Assembly: GCA_001701115.1 (NCBI GenBank)
Contig: DAAJ01000082.1
Span: 1-12,212 of the forward strand
Source: Bacteroidales bacterium GP2
GTDB lineage: Bacteria; Bacteroidota; Bacteroidia; Bacteroidales; Muribaculaceae
DNA: 12,212 bases
Reading direction: 5' to 3'
Made by a program: the position numbers and the translations under genes. A model generated the notes under the pieces. It was not told where the DNA came from. It ran no database searches and was given only the letters and a program-made list of their open reading frames with translations. This document shows, in pieces, positions 1 to 7,784 of the stretch (position 1 is the stretch's first letter; every line of letters starts with the position of its first letter).

Positions 1-125
1 GTAGTATCTGAGGGCGGACCGGTGCCTGTAACGACTACTTGGGATTTCTCATTGTTTTTTCGGCGGTTGCCGGAGTTTGTGGTTGTTAGTTGCCGGTCGT
101 TTTCAGATAAGCGTTACTGTAATTG

Positions 126-133
126 CAAAGGTA
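126..133 (-). promoter_or_regulatory. Leftward Bacteroidetes -7 promoter box
   Basis: Read on the minus strand this is TACCTTTG, a full match to the Bacteroidetes -7 consensus TAnnTTTG. Transcription would start near 120 and leave the window to the left. I see no TTTG or TTG at the expected -33 distance and no clear start codon downstream within the window, so the call rests on the -7 box alone. Confidence 0.4.
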
Positions 134-173
134 GTGAATTTTTTGAGATTTTGGGAGCAGGGTGGATGGAAAT

Positions 174-231
174 GGGCGGGTGTGATTAATGTGTGTGGCT
201 GGGCGGGGTTGGGCTTTTTTATGTCGGGGGG
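174..231 (+). other. Cluster of G tracts, possible G-quadruplex
   Basis: Six runs of three or more G occur at 174-176, 178-180, 201-203, 205-208, 211-213 and 226-231. Four of them (201-231) have loops of 1, 2 and 12 bases, so a quadruplex with one long loop is possible on the plus strand. The cluster ends seven bases before the fkp -7 box. The runs are seen directly; any structure or role is inference. Confidence 0.3.
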
Positions 232-237
232 ATTGAG

Positions 238-245
238 TACTTTTG
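238..245 (+). promoter_or_regulatory. -7 promoter box of fkp
   Basis: TACTTTTG matches TAnnTTTG. It would place the transcription start near 251, giving a leader of about 20 bases before the ATG at 272. The closest TTG upstream is at 209-211, 26 bases away, slightly longer than the usual gap, so the -33 element is doubtful. The box argues that translation starts at 272 or 275 and not further upstream. Confidence 0.5.
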
Positions 246-271
246 TGGTGTGTAATTTAAATATCCGGTTG

Positions 272-3085
272 ATGATGAAAGATTCTACGGTCAAACTCCT
301 GTCGCTGCCGCCTGACACTGTCGGACGTATCAATGCCCTCGAAAATCTCGATGTAGAGAATTATTTCTGTTCTTGTGACCCTCCGGGAAGCAAGCTGGGT
401 TCGGGTGGTGGAACAACGTGGATTCTCGATGAGTGGGAGCGGTGCGCTGGTGGCGATGACCGCAGGAAAATTATTATCCACGCGGGTGGACAGAGCAGGC
501 GTTTGCCGGCTTATGCTCCGGAGGGGAAGATTTTTACTCCTGTGCCTGTGTTCCGTTGGAAGAGGGGACAGAGGTTGAGCCAGAATCTGCTTTCGTTGCA
601 GCTGCCGCTTTTTGAGAAGATAATTGCCGCGGCGCCGGATTCGCTTACAACCCTTATTGCAAGCGGGGATGTTTACATACGCGCTTGCGCGCCGTTGCAG
701 GAGATTCCTGATGCTGATGTGGTGTGCTACGGGCAGTGGGTGGATGCGGCGCTTGCCACTCACCACGGGGTATTTGTGAGCAGCCGCAAGTCTCCTGACC
801 AACTGGAGTTTATGTTGCAGAAGCCTACTATCGCGGACCTGGAGGGGCTTTCGGAGAAGTACCTGTTTCTGATGGATATTGGCATTTGGCTTTTGAGCGA
901 CAAGGCTGTGAGCCTTTTGAAGAAGCGCTCAAGGAGCGGTGACAGCCTCAAGTTCTATGACTTGTACAGCGATTTCGGCAGGGCTCTCGGCAGCCGTCCG
1001 GCGATTGAGGATGATGAGATTAATGCGCTTAAGGTTGCAATCCTTCCGTTGCCGGGGGGAGAGTTTTACCATTTCGGCACAACGCGCGAGCTGCTTTCGT
1101 CAACAGTCGCGCTCCAGAATATTGTGCTTGACCAGAGGAAGATTCTCCATAATAAAATCAAGCCTAATCCGGCTCTGTTCGTGCAGAATGTTGAGATGGG
1201 CTACCGGCTCGAGGCTTCAAATGAGAATGTGTGGATTGAAAACAGCTTCATTCCTGCTTCCTGGGAGTTGAGGAGCAACCATGTGATAACCGGCGTGCCT
1301 GAAAATGACTGGTCATTGTCGCTCCCCTCGGGAGTGTGCGTCGACATCGTGCCTGTGGAGGAGAATGGGTTTGCTCTCCGTCCTTACGGTTTCGGCGATG
1401 CGATGCGTGGTCCTATTGCGGAGCGGTCTACTGAGTGGATGGGCAAGCCATACGCTGAGTGGGCGGCGGAGAGGGGAGTGGATGTCGACTCAACGCAGGG
1501 CGACATCCAGGCTGCGCCGATTTTCCCTATAACAAGTTCCATTGAGGATGCGGGCAAGTTGCTGAGGTGGATGATAAGTGAGCCGAGCCTGAAGGGTGGG
1601 GCGGAGCTGTATGCGTCGTCGCGTAAAATTTCTGCCGATGAGATTTCCGCTATGGCAAACCTTGAAAGGCTGTATAAGCAGAGGGGTGATTTCCGCACTT
1701 CGAACTGGTCGATGCTTGCCAGGAATTATGAGCGGAGCGTGTTTTACCAGCTTGACCTTGACGATACTGCACAGGCTTATTCTTCCCTGGGGCTTGACAA
1801 GCCGCAGCTGTTGCCGGACAATGCTCCTGCAATGACGCGCATCCGCAACCTGATGCTGCGTTCAAGGATAGATTTGAGGAACGGCAATGACGGTTCGGCA
1901 GACGAGGCGGCGGCTTTCGGCATTCTCCGCGAGGAGATTCTTTCTGCAATAAGTTCTTCTGTGCCGATGCCGAAGCTGAATGTGTTTTCGGACCAGATTG
2001 TGTGGGCACGCAGCCCGGTGAGGATTGACCTTGCGGGTGGATGGACTGACACTCCTCCTTATTCTCTTTTCGCGGGGGGAAATGTAGTCAACATGGCTAT
2101 TGAGCTTAACGGGCAGCCGCCGCTGCAGGTGTACGTCAAACCTTGCTCGGAGCTGAAGATAATATTGCGCTCCATAGATCTGGGTGCTATGGAGGCGGTA
2201 GAGGATTATGACTCGCTGTACCAGTTCAACAAGGTGGGTTCTCCTTTCTCTATCCCTAAAGCGGCTCTTGTGCTTTCGGGATTTTGCCGCGATGCGGCGC
2301 ACTCGCTCAGGGAGCAGCTGGAGCAGTTCGGCTCGGGCATTGAAATAACCCTTCTCAGCGCAATCCCTGCCGGGTCGGGGCTTGGCACGAGTTCCATACT
2401 CGCTGCAACGGTCCTCGGGGCGCTTTCTGATTTCGCAGGGCTTGCTTGGGATGAGAATGAAATATGCTCCCGCACTCTTGCGCTGGAGCAGCTCCTCACC
2501 ACCGGAGGCGGCTGGCAGGACCAGTACGGGGGTGTGCTTGGCGGTATAAAACTGTTGCAGACCGAGGATGGCTACACGCAGCATCCTATGGTGAGCTGGT
2601 TGCCGGAGCGTCTTTTCAATTCACCGGAATATGCGGGGTGCCACTTGCTGTATTACACCGGGCTGACGCGTACGGCTAAGAATATCCTTGCTGAGATTGT
2701 GCGTGGAATGTTCCTCAACTCGGGGGCGCGCCTTGAGCTCCTGGATGAGATGAAGGTGCATGCGCTCCAGATGGCTGATGCCATACAGCGGAACAATTTT
2801 GAGCTGTATGGCAAAATGGTAGCGCGTACCTGGAGCCAGAACAAAATCCTTGACAGCGGGACTGAGCCTCCTGCGGTAGCTGAAATCGTCAACCGCATCA
2901 AGGATTACACCCTTGGCTACAAACTGCCTGGTGCCGGTGGCGGAGGCTACCTGTACATGGTGGCGAAAGATCCTGATGCGGCGGCGCGCATAAGAGCGGA
3001 ACTCACCGCCACTCCGCCGAATGCAAAAGCAAGGTTCGTGGAGATGACGGTGAGCCAGTCAGGTTTCAAGGTGTCGCGGTCGTAA
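272..3085 (+). CDS. fkp: Bifunctional fucokinase/L-fucose-1-phosphate guanylyltransferase
   Basis: This cytoplasmic enzyme salvages L-fucose in two steps: ATP-dependent phosphorylation to fucose-1-phosphate, then GTP-dependent conversion to GDP-fucose, the donor for fucosylated capsule and glycoproteins in Bacteroides. The 937-residue product is close to the roughly 950 residues of B. fragilis Fkp and similar along its whole length. The N-terminal pyrophosphorylase half shows GSGGGTTW (43-50) and HAGGQSRRLP (70-79). The C-terminal GHMP kinase half shows SPVRIDLAGGWTD (from about 581), the ATP loop PAGSGLGTSS (699-708) and PGAGGGGY (886-893). I start at the ATG at 272 because the family begins just before the KLLSLP motif and a -7 box lies at 238-245; the ATG at 275 is equally possible. 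A further 65 in-frame codons upstream from a TTG have no family similarity. No fucose permease or isomerase gene is nearby. Confidence 0.97.
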   Translation: MMKDSTVKLLSLPPDTVGRINALENLDVENYFCSCDPPGSKLGSGGGTTWILDEWERCAGGDDRRKIIIHAGGQSRRLPAYAPEGKIFTPVPVFRWKRGQRLSQNLLSLQLPLFEKIIAAAPDSLTTLIASGDVYIRACAPLQEIPDADVVCYGQWVDAALATHHGVFVSSRKSPDQLEFMLQKPTIADLEGLSEKYLFLMDIGIWLLSDKAVSLLKKRSRSGDSLKFYDLYSDFGRALGSRPAIEDDEINALKVAILPLPGGEFYHFGTTRELLSSTVALQNIVLDQRKILHNKIKPNPALFVQNVEMGYRLEASNENVWIENSFIPASWELRSNHVITGVPENDWSLSLPSGVCVDIVPVEENGFALRPYGFGDAMRGPIAERSTEWMGKPYAEWAAERGVDVDSTQGDIQAAPIFPITSSIEDAGKLLRWMISEPSLKGGAELYASSRKISADEISAMANLERLYKQRGDFRTSNWSMLARNYERSVFYQLDLDDTAQAYSSLGLDKPQLLPDNAPAMTRIRNLMLRSRIDLRNGNDGSADEAAAFGILREEILSAISSSVPMPKLNVFSDQIVWARSPVRIDLAGGWTDTPPYSLFAGGNVVNMAIELNGQPPLQVYVKPCSELKIILRSIDLGAMEAVEDYDSLYQFNKVGSPFSIPKAALVLSGFCRDAAHSLREQLEQFGSGIEITLLSAIPAGSGLGTSSILAATVLGALSDFAGLAWDENEICSRTLALEQLLTTGGGWQDQYGGVLGGIKLLQTEDGYTQHPMVSWLPERLFNSPEYAGCHLLYYTGLTRTAKNILAEIVRGMFLNSGARLELLDEMKVHALQMADAIQRNNFELYGKMVARTWSQNKILDSGTEPPAVAEIVNRIKDYTLGYKLPGAGGGGYLYMVAKDPDAAARIRAELTATPPNAKARFVEMTVSQSGFKVSRS

Positions 3086-3103
3086 GACCGTCGGCACTGC
3101 TTG

Positions 3104-4411
3104 TCAGCAGTTATAAAATTCGGTGAATGCGCGGATTATGAAATCGTGGTCCGCCACCGATGCTGTTTCCCTTGCGGAGTGCATCGCCCAAATGGCGGCT
3201 CCCATGTCTACGCCGCGCAAATCTATCTGCGAGGTGAGTATGTTTCCAAGCGTAGAGCCTCCGGCAACATCGCTGTGGTTTACAAAATACTGGTATGGCA
3301 CCCCTGCGCGCTCACATATCGTGCGGAACACCGCCGCGCTGTCGGCGTCGGTCATGTATTTGCAGTTTGCATTTATTTTTATGGCGGGACCATTCCCAGG
3401 TATCGGATGGTTTGTGGGGTCCTGCTTCTCAGGGTAATTCGGATGCAGGGCGTGGGCGTTGTCGGCTGATACCATGAACGAGTTGGCAATCGCCCTCAGG
3501 TATGTCTCTTCATTTCCTCCCAGGGCGGCTGTCACGCGGCGCAGGATGTGGTCAAGCACTGGAGATGCTGCACCCTGCTTTGTACCGCTGCCGGTCTCCT
3601 CGTTGTCAAATATAGCCATTACGCGTGTCATTGACATATTGTCGCTGCCGAGCAGCGCAGTCATGGCGGCATGAACCATACTGAGGTCATCGAGCCTTCC
3701 TGATGTGATGAACTCTCCGTTAAGCCCCACCCTGCATGCGGGAGTGGTGTCATATAGGCTTAGGTCGAAGTCAAGTATGTTTTCTTTCTCCTCGCCAAGT
3801 TCCTCTGCGATGAGGTTGAGGATAATATCTTTGCCTTTTTCCGCAGCGTTGTAGTCAAGCGCGAGCACGGGGAGCATATCTTTCTGCTTTGAAAGCGGAT
3901 TGCCTTCATTGACAGCGCGGTTGAAATGGATAGCGAGGTGGGGGATTGTAAGGAGTGGTCTGTCGAATTTCACAAGGCGGGTAATTGGATTCAGCGGGTC
4001 AAAAGAGCGAAGAATCACCCTTCCAGCGAGTGAAAGCGGACGGTCAAACCATGTGTACAGGATTGGACCGCCGTACACTTCGGTATTCAGCTTCACCACT
4101 CCGCCTTCGCAAATTATTTCGGAATGCGGCTTTACCCTGAAGCATGGCGAGTCGCTGTGGGCAGATATGATTTTGAATCCGGCATCCGCTCCGTCCTCTC
4201 CGGCAACGAAAGCGAATATCGCAGAATCGTTTTTTGTCATGTAGTACCTGCCTCCCGGCTCAATGCTCCACGCTTCCCTCGGGTCAAGGCGGGTGAATCC
4301 TTCCTCTTCGAGGCGGCGGCGCACAGTGTCTGTGGCGTAGAAATTAACTACTGAGCGGTCGAGGAACCGCATGAGGTCGCTTGCATGAATATCGGTTTTT
4401 TCCATTGCCAT
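3104..4411 (-). CDS. M18 family aspartyl aminopeptidase
   Basis: This is a cytoplasmic di-zinc exopeptidase that removes N-terminal residues, usually acidic ones, from peptides. The 435 residues fit the family. Expected metal and catalytic residues are present: His85 in AHSDSP, Asp241 in GRLDD, Glu271-Glu272 in DNEETGSGTKQGA, Asp317 in SADNAH and His411 in MHSARE. The NHSDVAGGSTLG segment (378-389) is also typical. No signal peptide is visible. It is the last gene of the leftward yicC-gmk-nadD-DUF5063 operon, starting 11 bases after the DUF5063 stop, and ends 18 bases from the fkp stop on the other strand. A second ATG two codons in (4405) could be the true start. E. coli apeB is a relative; I leave the symbol blank because Bacteroidetes genes are rarely named. 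Confidence 0.95.
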   Translation of the reverse strand: MAMEKTDIHASDLMRFLDRSVVNFYATDTVRRRLEEEGFTRLDPREAWSIEPGGRYYMTKNDSAIFAFVAGEDGADAGFKIISAHSDSPCFRVKPHSEIICEGGVVKLNTEVYGGPILYTWFDRPLSLAGRVILRSFDPLNPITRLVKFDRPLLTIPHLAIHFNRAVNEGNPLSKQKDMLPVLALDYNAAEKGKDIILNLIAEELGEEKENILDFDLSLYDTTPACRVGLNGEFITSGRLDDLSMVHAAMTALLGSDNMSMTRVMAIFDNEETGSGTKQGAASPVLDHILRRVTAALGGNEETYLRAIANSFMVSADNAHALHPNYPEKQDPTNHPIPGNGPAIKINANCKYMTDADSAAVFRTICERAGVPYQYFVNHSDVAGGSTLGNILTSQIDLRGVDMGAAIWAMHSARETASVADHDFIIRAFTEFYNC

Positions 4412-4422
4412 AATGATTGGTA

Positions 4423-4941
4423 TTAAATTTCTTCGGGGTTGTGGTAAACAGCGTTGAGGGGACGCATCACATTGCAGAGTATCCGGCTCCAGTATGAATC
4501 AAAGTCCTCTTTGATTGCCGCAATTGCCGATGGAAGCAAACCGGAAGGAGCGTCACGGACCATTTCTACGAAATTGTAAAGCGACTGGAAGATGTCGGCG
4601 AGCCCTTCGGCAACACTTGCTGCAATAGGAGTGTCGGAGTACTTCATGTCCTCCTCGAATACTTCAAGGTAAGTGTCATTTGCTCCCATTACCGCTTCGA
4701 GGCTGCGCCTTACGGTTTCATAGTTTTCCTCGTCAAGAGACTGGTCGATGTAACCGGGCTCCTCTAATGCTTCGTCGGTCTTAAGGTCGTTTGCGGTGAT
4801 ATATATGCGCGGAAGCAGCCGAATCATGTTGGCGATGAAGTCAGCGGGCTCAGTTGTTGCCGCCTGTTCAACCGCGGAGCAGTATTCGTTGCATAGCGCA
4901 ATGAATGCAAGTGAGTTATTGCTCAGCTGTGGGGTTGTCAT
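4423..4941 (-). CDS. DUF5063 domain-containing protein
   Basis: I recognise this as a DUF5063 family protein of unknown function, common in Bacteroidetes. The 172 residues look largely helical, soluble and acidic, with no signal peptide or membrane segment. The best conserved part, from memory, is the stretch around ANDTYLEVFEEDMKYSDTP and the following IAASVAEGLADIFQ. It overlaps the end of nadD by 26 bases in another frame, suggesting translational coupling. I chose the ATG at 4941; a TTG 30 bases upstream (4971) would add ten residues and lengthen the overlap, with no sequence support. The stable position after gmk and nadD says only that it is co-expressed with nucleotide and NAD genes. 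Confidence 0.9.
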   Translation of the reverse strand: MTTPQLSNNSLAFIALCNEYCSAVEQAATTEPADFIANMIRLLPRIYITANDLKTDEALEEPGYIDQSLDEENYETVRRSLEAVMGANDTYLEVFEEDMKYSDTPIAASVAEGLADIFQSLYNFVEMVRDAPSGLLPSAIAAIKEDFDSYWSRILCNVMRPLNAVYHNPEEI

Positions 4942-5524
4942 ATTTCTGCTTATATAGTTTGTTTGATTCAATGTACTGGTAAACTCCCGGGGGCACGAAG
5001 TAGTTCACATCTTTCCCTTCGGCAACGGCATTTCTGATGAATGTGCTTGAAATATCCACTCCTGGAGCATCGGCGATAATCACTCCTTGCGGCAGTGATG
5101 ATATTTCCACCGGATAACCGGGTCGGGGATATATTATTACTCCATACTCAGATATAATCCTTTGCCATTCTTTCCAGCCGGTGAAACCGTGCCAGCTGTC
5201 GCTGCCGATGATGCAGCGGAATGAAATGTCCGGATGTGCAGCCGCAAGTGCGTCCAGAGTGTCAATGGTGTAGGAGGGGACAGGCATATTTAGCTGCTCG
5301 TCGCAGATTGAAAGGAAGGAATTTTGCTCCACGGCAAGCCTGAGCATCTCCTCCCGTATTTCTGCCGGGAGAAGGGCAGGGTCTTTAGTTTTAAATGGGT
5401 TGAGCGGGGAGAGCATGAGCCACACTTCATCTGTACCGGTCCACTGGGCTATATAGGATGCAACAATCAGATGTCCTATATGCACAGGATTAAATGAACC
5501 GCCATAGAGTCCGACAGTTTTCAT
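4916..5524 (-). CDS. nadD: Nicotinate-nucleotide adenylyltransferase
   Basis: NadD transfers AMP from ATP to nicotinate mononucleotide, giving deamido-NAD in the cytoplasm, the penultimate step of NAD synthesis. The 202 residues fit the family. The nucleotidyltransferase signature GGSFNPVHIGH (8-18) carries the two ATP-phosphate histidines. The second signature ISSTFIR (158-164) is intact, and PSYTIDTL (83-90), GSDSW (107-111) and PRPGY (133-137) are as expected. It starts at an ATG 11 bases after the gmk stop, and its last 26 bases overlap the start of the DUF5063 gene. The order yicC-gmk-nadD recurs across Bacteroidales, from memory. No promoter is visible in the short gap, so expression should come from the yicC promoter. 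Confidence 0.97.
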   Translation of the reverse strand: MKTVGLYGGSFNPVHIGHLIVASYIAQWTGTDEVWLMLSPLNPFKTKDPALLPAEIREEMLRLAVEQNSFLSICDEQLNMPVPSYTIDTLDALAAAHPDISFRCIIGSDSWHGFTGWKEWQRIISEYGVIIYPRPGYPVEISSLPQGVIIADAPGVDISSTFIRNAVAEGKDVNYFVPPGVYQYIESNKLYKQKYDNPTAEQ

Positions 5525-5535
5525 CGGTTTGTTTT

Positions 5536-6117
5536 TCAGGATGCGATGAAATCCTTGATTATCTTATCTGTTTGGTTGACAGCATCCTCCAGATTGTCGT
5601 TAATCACCTGTTTGTCGTAGCCATCAGCAAATGAGAGTTCATATTCAGCTTTGCCAACACGCTCGGCAATTGCCTCCGGAGAATCTGTGCCGCGACCTTC
5701 AAGGCGGCGGCGGAGCTCGTCGACAGATGGGGGGAGGATAAACAGGCTCAGCGCCCTGTTGCCAAACATATTCTTGACATTGACTCCGCCTTTCACATCA
5801 ATGTCGAGGACAACATTATGCCCTTCAGCGCATTTTCGCTCCACTTCGCTGCGAAGCGTGCCGTAAAAGCGTCCGGGATACACCTCTTCGTATTCAACAA
5901 ACTTTCCCTGTGCTATTGCCTCACGAAACTCTTCCTCGGTGAGGAAATAATAATTGACTCCATGCTGCTCGCCCTCTCTCGGGGGACGGCTTGTTGCCGA
6001 CACGGAAAATTCAAGGTCGATTTCGCCACGGCGAAGAAGCTCATTGATGATTGTAGACTTTCCACAGCCGCTCGGTGCGCTGATAATGATTATTTTGCCT
6101 TGCCTTGGTTGAGTCAT
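5536..6117 (-). CDS. gmk: Guanylate kinase
   Basis: Gmk phosphorylates GMP and dGMP to the diphosphates with ATP, an essential cytosolic step. The 193 residues match the usual 190-210. The P-loop is SAPSGCGKST (13-22). GMP-binding residues are visible in TSRPPREGE (42-50), the YYF and YGT segments (about 56-58 and 85-87) and DIDVKGG (105-111). The lid arginines appear in RRRLEGRGTDS (136-146). The ATG at 6117 leaves 19 bases after the yicC stop, and nadD follows 11 bases after the gmk stop, so all three are probably on one transcript. Confidence 0.98.
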   Translation of the reverse strand: MTQPRQGKIIIISAPSGCGKSTIINELLRRGEIDLEFSVSATSRPPREGEQHGVNYYFLTEEEFREAIAQGKFVEYEEVYPGRFYGTLRSEVERKCAEGHNVVLDIDVKGGVNVKNMFGNRALSLFILPPSVDELRRRLEGRGTDSPEAIAERVGKAEYELSFADGYDKQVINDNLEDAVNQTDKIIKDFIAS

Positions 6118-6136
6118 ACGAAAAAGGTATTTGTGA

Positions 6137-7012
6137 TTACATTACATTTAATACTTGTTCCTTAATCTGCTCCAGTTCATCTTTCATGCGCACAACTATT
6201 TTCTGTAGCTCCGCATGGTTGCTCTTAGAGCCGAGGGTATTGATTTCCCTGCCCATTTCCTGGCTGATGAAGCCGAGTTTCTTTCCCTGCCCGGGTGCTC
6301 CAGCCATTGTTTCCATGAAATAGCGCAGGTGCTGGGTGAGTCGTTGCTTCTCTTCGTTGATATCAAGTTTTTCGATGTAGTAAATCATTTCCTGCTCCAG
6401 TCGCCCGTTGTCGTATTCCGCAGCCGGGAGGCGGTTGAGGTTGTCCTCAATCCTTGCCCTGATTTTCAACACCCTCTCCATTTCGTAAGCTGGAACCATG
6501 CCAAGTAGTTCGGATATTCGGTTTATCCTCTTGGTGAAGAACTCTTCAAGGCGCTCTCCTTCACTGCGCCGGTGTGACATAAGCGCCTCGGTAGCATTGT
6601 TTGCCGCCTCAAAAAGTGCCGCAATTTCAGAATCCTTTACCTCCTCAACAGTGTCGGATTTGAGCACATCAGGCAATCGGAGGAGAACCGAATACCAATC
6701 CTCTGGTTCCGGTATTCCAAGGGTTTTTGAAAGCTCGCAGATCCGGTTTTTATATGATTCGATTAAAGGAGTATTGAATTGCGCCGTTGATTCGCAGCGG
6801 GTGTTTTCAACATATATGTTTACCTCCACTTTTCCTCTTTCAAGGATGTGTCCGATAAGGGCACGTATTTCAAGCTCTTTTTCACGGAAAACCGATGCAA
6901 TGCGCACCGCCATGTCAAGCTGCTTGCTGTTTAGCGACTTGATTTCACAAGTTATTTTTTTGTCATCTACTTCAGCAACATATTTGCCAAAGCCAGTCAT
7001 AGATAGAAGCAT
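6137..7012 (-). CDS. yicC: YicC/YloC family endoribonuclease
   Basis: This family has been reported to have endoribonuclease activity and to affect small-RNA turnover in E. coli; its role in Bacteroidetes is unknown to me. The 291 residues match the family. The start LLSMTGFGKY is the typical N-terminus of the YicC-like domain, which fills roughly residues 1-155. The C-terminal DUF1732 domain ends with GREINTLGSKSNHAEL and a segment like VVRMKDELEQIKEQVLNV, both diagnostic. The central part is rich in charged helices. It is the first gene of the leftward operon, followed after 19 bases by gmk. A -7 box at 7032-7039 gives a very short leader of about 14 bases. Confidence 0.95.
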   Translation of the reverse strand: MLLSMTGFGKYVAEVDDKKITCEIKSLNSKQLDMAVRIASVFREKELEIRALIGHILERGKVEVNIYVENTRCESTAQFNTPLIESYKNRICELSKTLGIPEPEDWYSVLLRLPDVLKSDTVEEVKDSEIAALFEAANNATEALMSHRRSEGERLEEFFTKRINRISELLGMVPAYEMERVLKIRARIEDNLNRLPAAEYDNGRLEQEMIYYIEKLDINEEKQRLTQHLRYFMETMAGAPGQGKKLGFISQEMGREINTLGSKSNHAELQKIVVRMKDELEQIKEQVLNVM

Positions 7013-7031
7013 ATGTCAGATTTTTGTTTCA

Positions 7032-7039
7032 CAAATGTA
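7032..7039 (-). promoter_or_regulatory. -7 promoter box of the yicC operon
   Basis: On the minus strand this reads TACATTTG, matching TAnnTTTG. It lies 19 bases upstream of the yicC ATG, so the leader would be only about 14 bases. No clear -33 TTTG is seen at the expected distance. Confidence 0.5.
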
Positions 7040-7060
7040 CAATATAAGAGGGAAATCACC

Positions 7061-7068
7061 TAATTTTG
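7061..7068 (+). promoter_or_regulatory. -7 promoter box of tsaB
   Basis: TAATTTTG matches TAnnTTTG and lies 20 bases before the tsaB ATG at 7089, giving a leader of roughly 14 bases. No TTTG is visible at the usual -33 distance. It points away from the yicC box at 7032-7039, with 21 bases between the two. Confidence 0.45.
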
Positions 7069-7088
7069 TATAAAAAATAAACGACACC

Positions 7089-7784
7089 ATGGCAGTAATA
7101 CTCAATATAGACACCTCCACAGATGTATGCTCTACGGCGCTTACCGCCGAAGGGGATGTGCTTATCCACCGTGAAGATTTTACAGGACGCAACCATGCCG
7201 CGCTGCTTAGCGGCTATATCAAGGATTGCCTTGACCGGGCTGCCGAGCTGAACCTGAAGCTTGATGCCGTAGCTGTATCTATGGGTCCGGGGAGCTATAC
7301 GGGACTGAGGATAGGGCTAAGCGAGGCGAAAGGGCTTGCCTATGCCCTGAATGTGCCGTTGATTGGCATAGACACTCTTAAACTGCTTGCAGTGTCAGTG
7401 ATGTTTTCCGGCACAGAATTGCCAGACGGCGCATTGTTCGCGCCGATGATTGACGCACGCCGCATGGAGGTATTCACTGCGGTATATGACATGGCGCTGA
7501 ATCCTCTGCTTGAACCGCAGCCAATGGTGCTTGACAGCGACAGCTATTCACAGTTCACATCGCAGGCGCCTGTGCTGTTTTTCGGCAACGGCAGTGACAA
7601 GGCAAAAGAAACGCTAAGCGGCGTGAATGCCATCTTTGTGGATGGAATCAAGCCGCTTGCCGTGGATATGCTTGCTCTTAGCGAGCTTGCGTGGAGTAAA
7701 CGCGAATTTATCGATGTTGCATATTCAACTCCTTGGTACCGGAAAGATTTTCAGACAACCAAGCCTAAAAACAAAGTCCTTTAG
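7089..7784 (+). CDS. tsaB: tRNA threonylcarbamoyladenosine biosynthesis protein TsaB
   Basis: TsaB is a cytoplasmic partner of TsaD and TsaE in forming N6-threonylcarbamoyladenosine at position 37 of ANN-decoding tRNAs. It has the same ASKHA fold as TsaD but serves as a structural partner. The 231 residues are typical. Visible family features are ILNIDTST (4-11), the His36 region RNHAALL, the strongly conserved GPGSYTGLRIGLSEAKG (66-82) and IDARRMEVF (121-129). It is transcribed alone to the right, divergently from yicC, and its TAG stop interlocks with the stop of the convergent TM2 gene. The ATG at 7089 follows a -7 box at a short distance and fits the family N-terminus. Confidence 0.96.
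   Translation: MAVILNIDTSTDVCSTALTAEGDVLIHREDFTGRNHAALLSGYIKDCLDRAAELNLKLDAVAVSMGPGSYTGLRIGLSEAKGLAYALNVPLIGIDTLKLLAVSVMFSGTELPDGALFAPMIDARRMEVFTAVYDMALNPLLEPQPMVLDSDSYSQFTSQAPVLFFGNGSDKAKETLSGVNAIFVDGIKPLAVDMLALSELAWSKREFIDVAYSTPWYRKDFQTTKPKNKVL

Larger units (their letters stand above)
1..271. other. Left intergenic region with no supportable gene
   Basis: I find no gene I can defend here. The plus strand has an open frame from base 1 to a TAA at 187-189 that resembles nothing I know. The minus strand has an open stretch from about 119 to the window edge that contains VVVTGTG (about bases 20-42). That string resembles the start of the plug domain in Bacteroidetes TonB-dependent receptors, but no start codon or signal peptide precedes it in frame. 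The region also holds a leftward -7 box, a run of G tracts and the fkp promoter, each listed separately. A neighbouring gene to the left, beyond the window, probably explains the leftward box. Confidence 0.5.

Noticed and set aside
1..60. GGTGCC string and GTAGT/ACTAC pairing suggesting a cobalamin-like riboswitch
   Set aside because: The B12 box and other conserved cores are missing; the pairing is only five bases.
77..271. 65-codon N-terminal extension of fkp from a TTG
   Set aside because: No similarity to known Fkp N-termini, base composition unlike the gene, and a -7 promoter box at 238-245 lies inside it.
3096..3111. Inverted repeat ACTGC/GCAGT between fkp and the aminopeptidase gene
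   Set aside because: Only five pairs, overlaps a stop codon and has no T tract on either strand, so I do not call a terminator.
3123..4354. Several plus-strand open frames opposite the aminopeptidase gene, and similar frames opposite fkp and yicC
   Set aside because: They show no family features, while the opposite-strand proteins are clearly recognisable; they are frame shadows of GC-biased codons.
4942..4971. Ten-residue extension of the DUF5063 protein from a TTG
   Set aside because: It would deepen the overlap with nadD, and an ATG ten codons later fits the family start.
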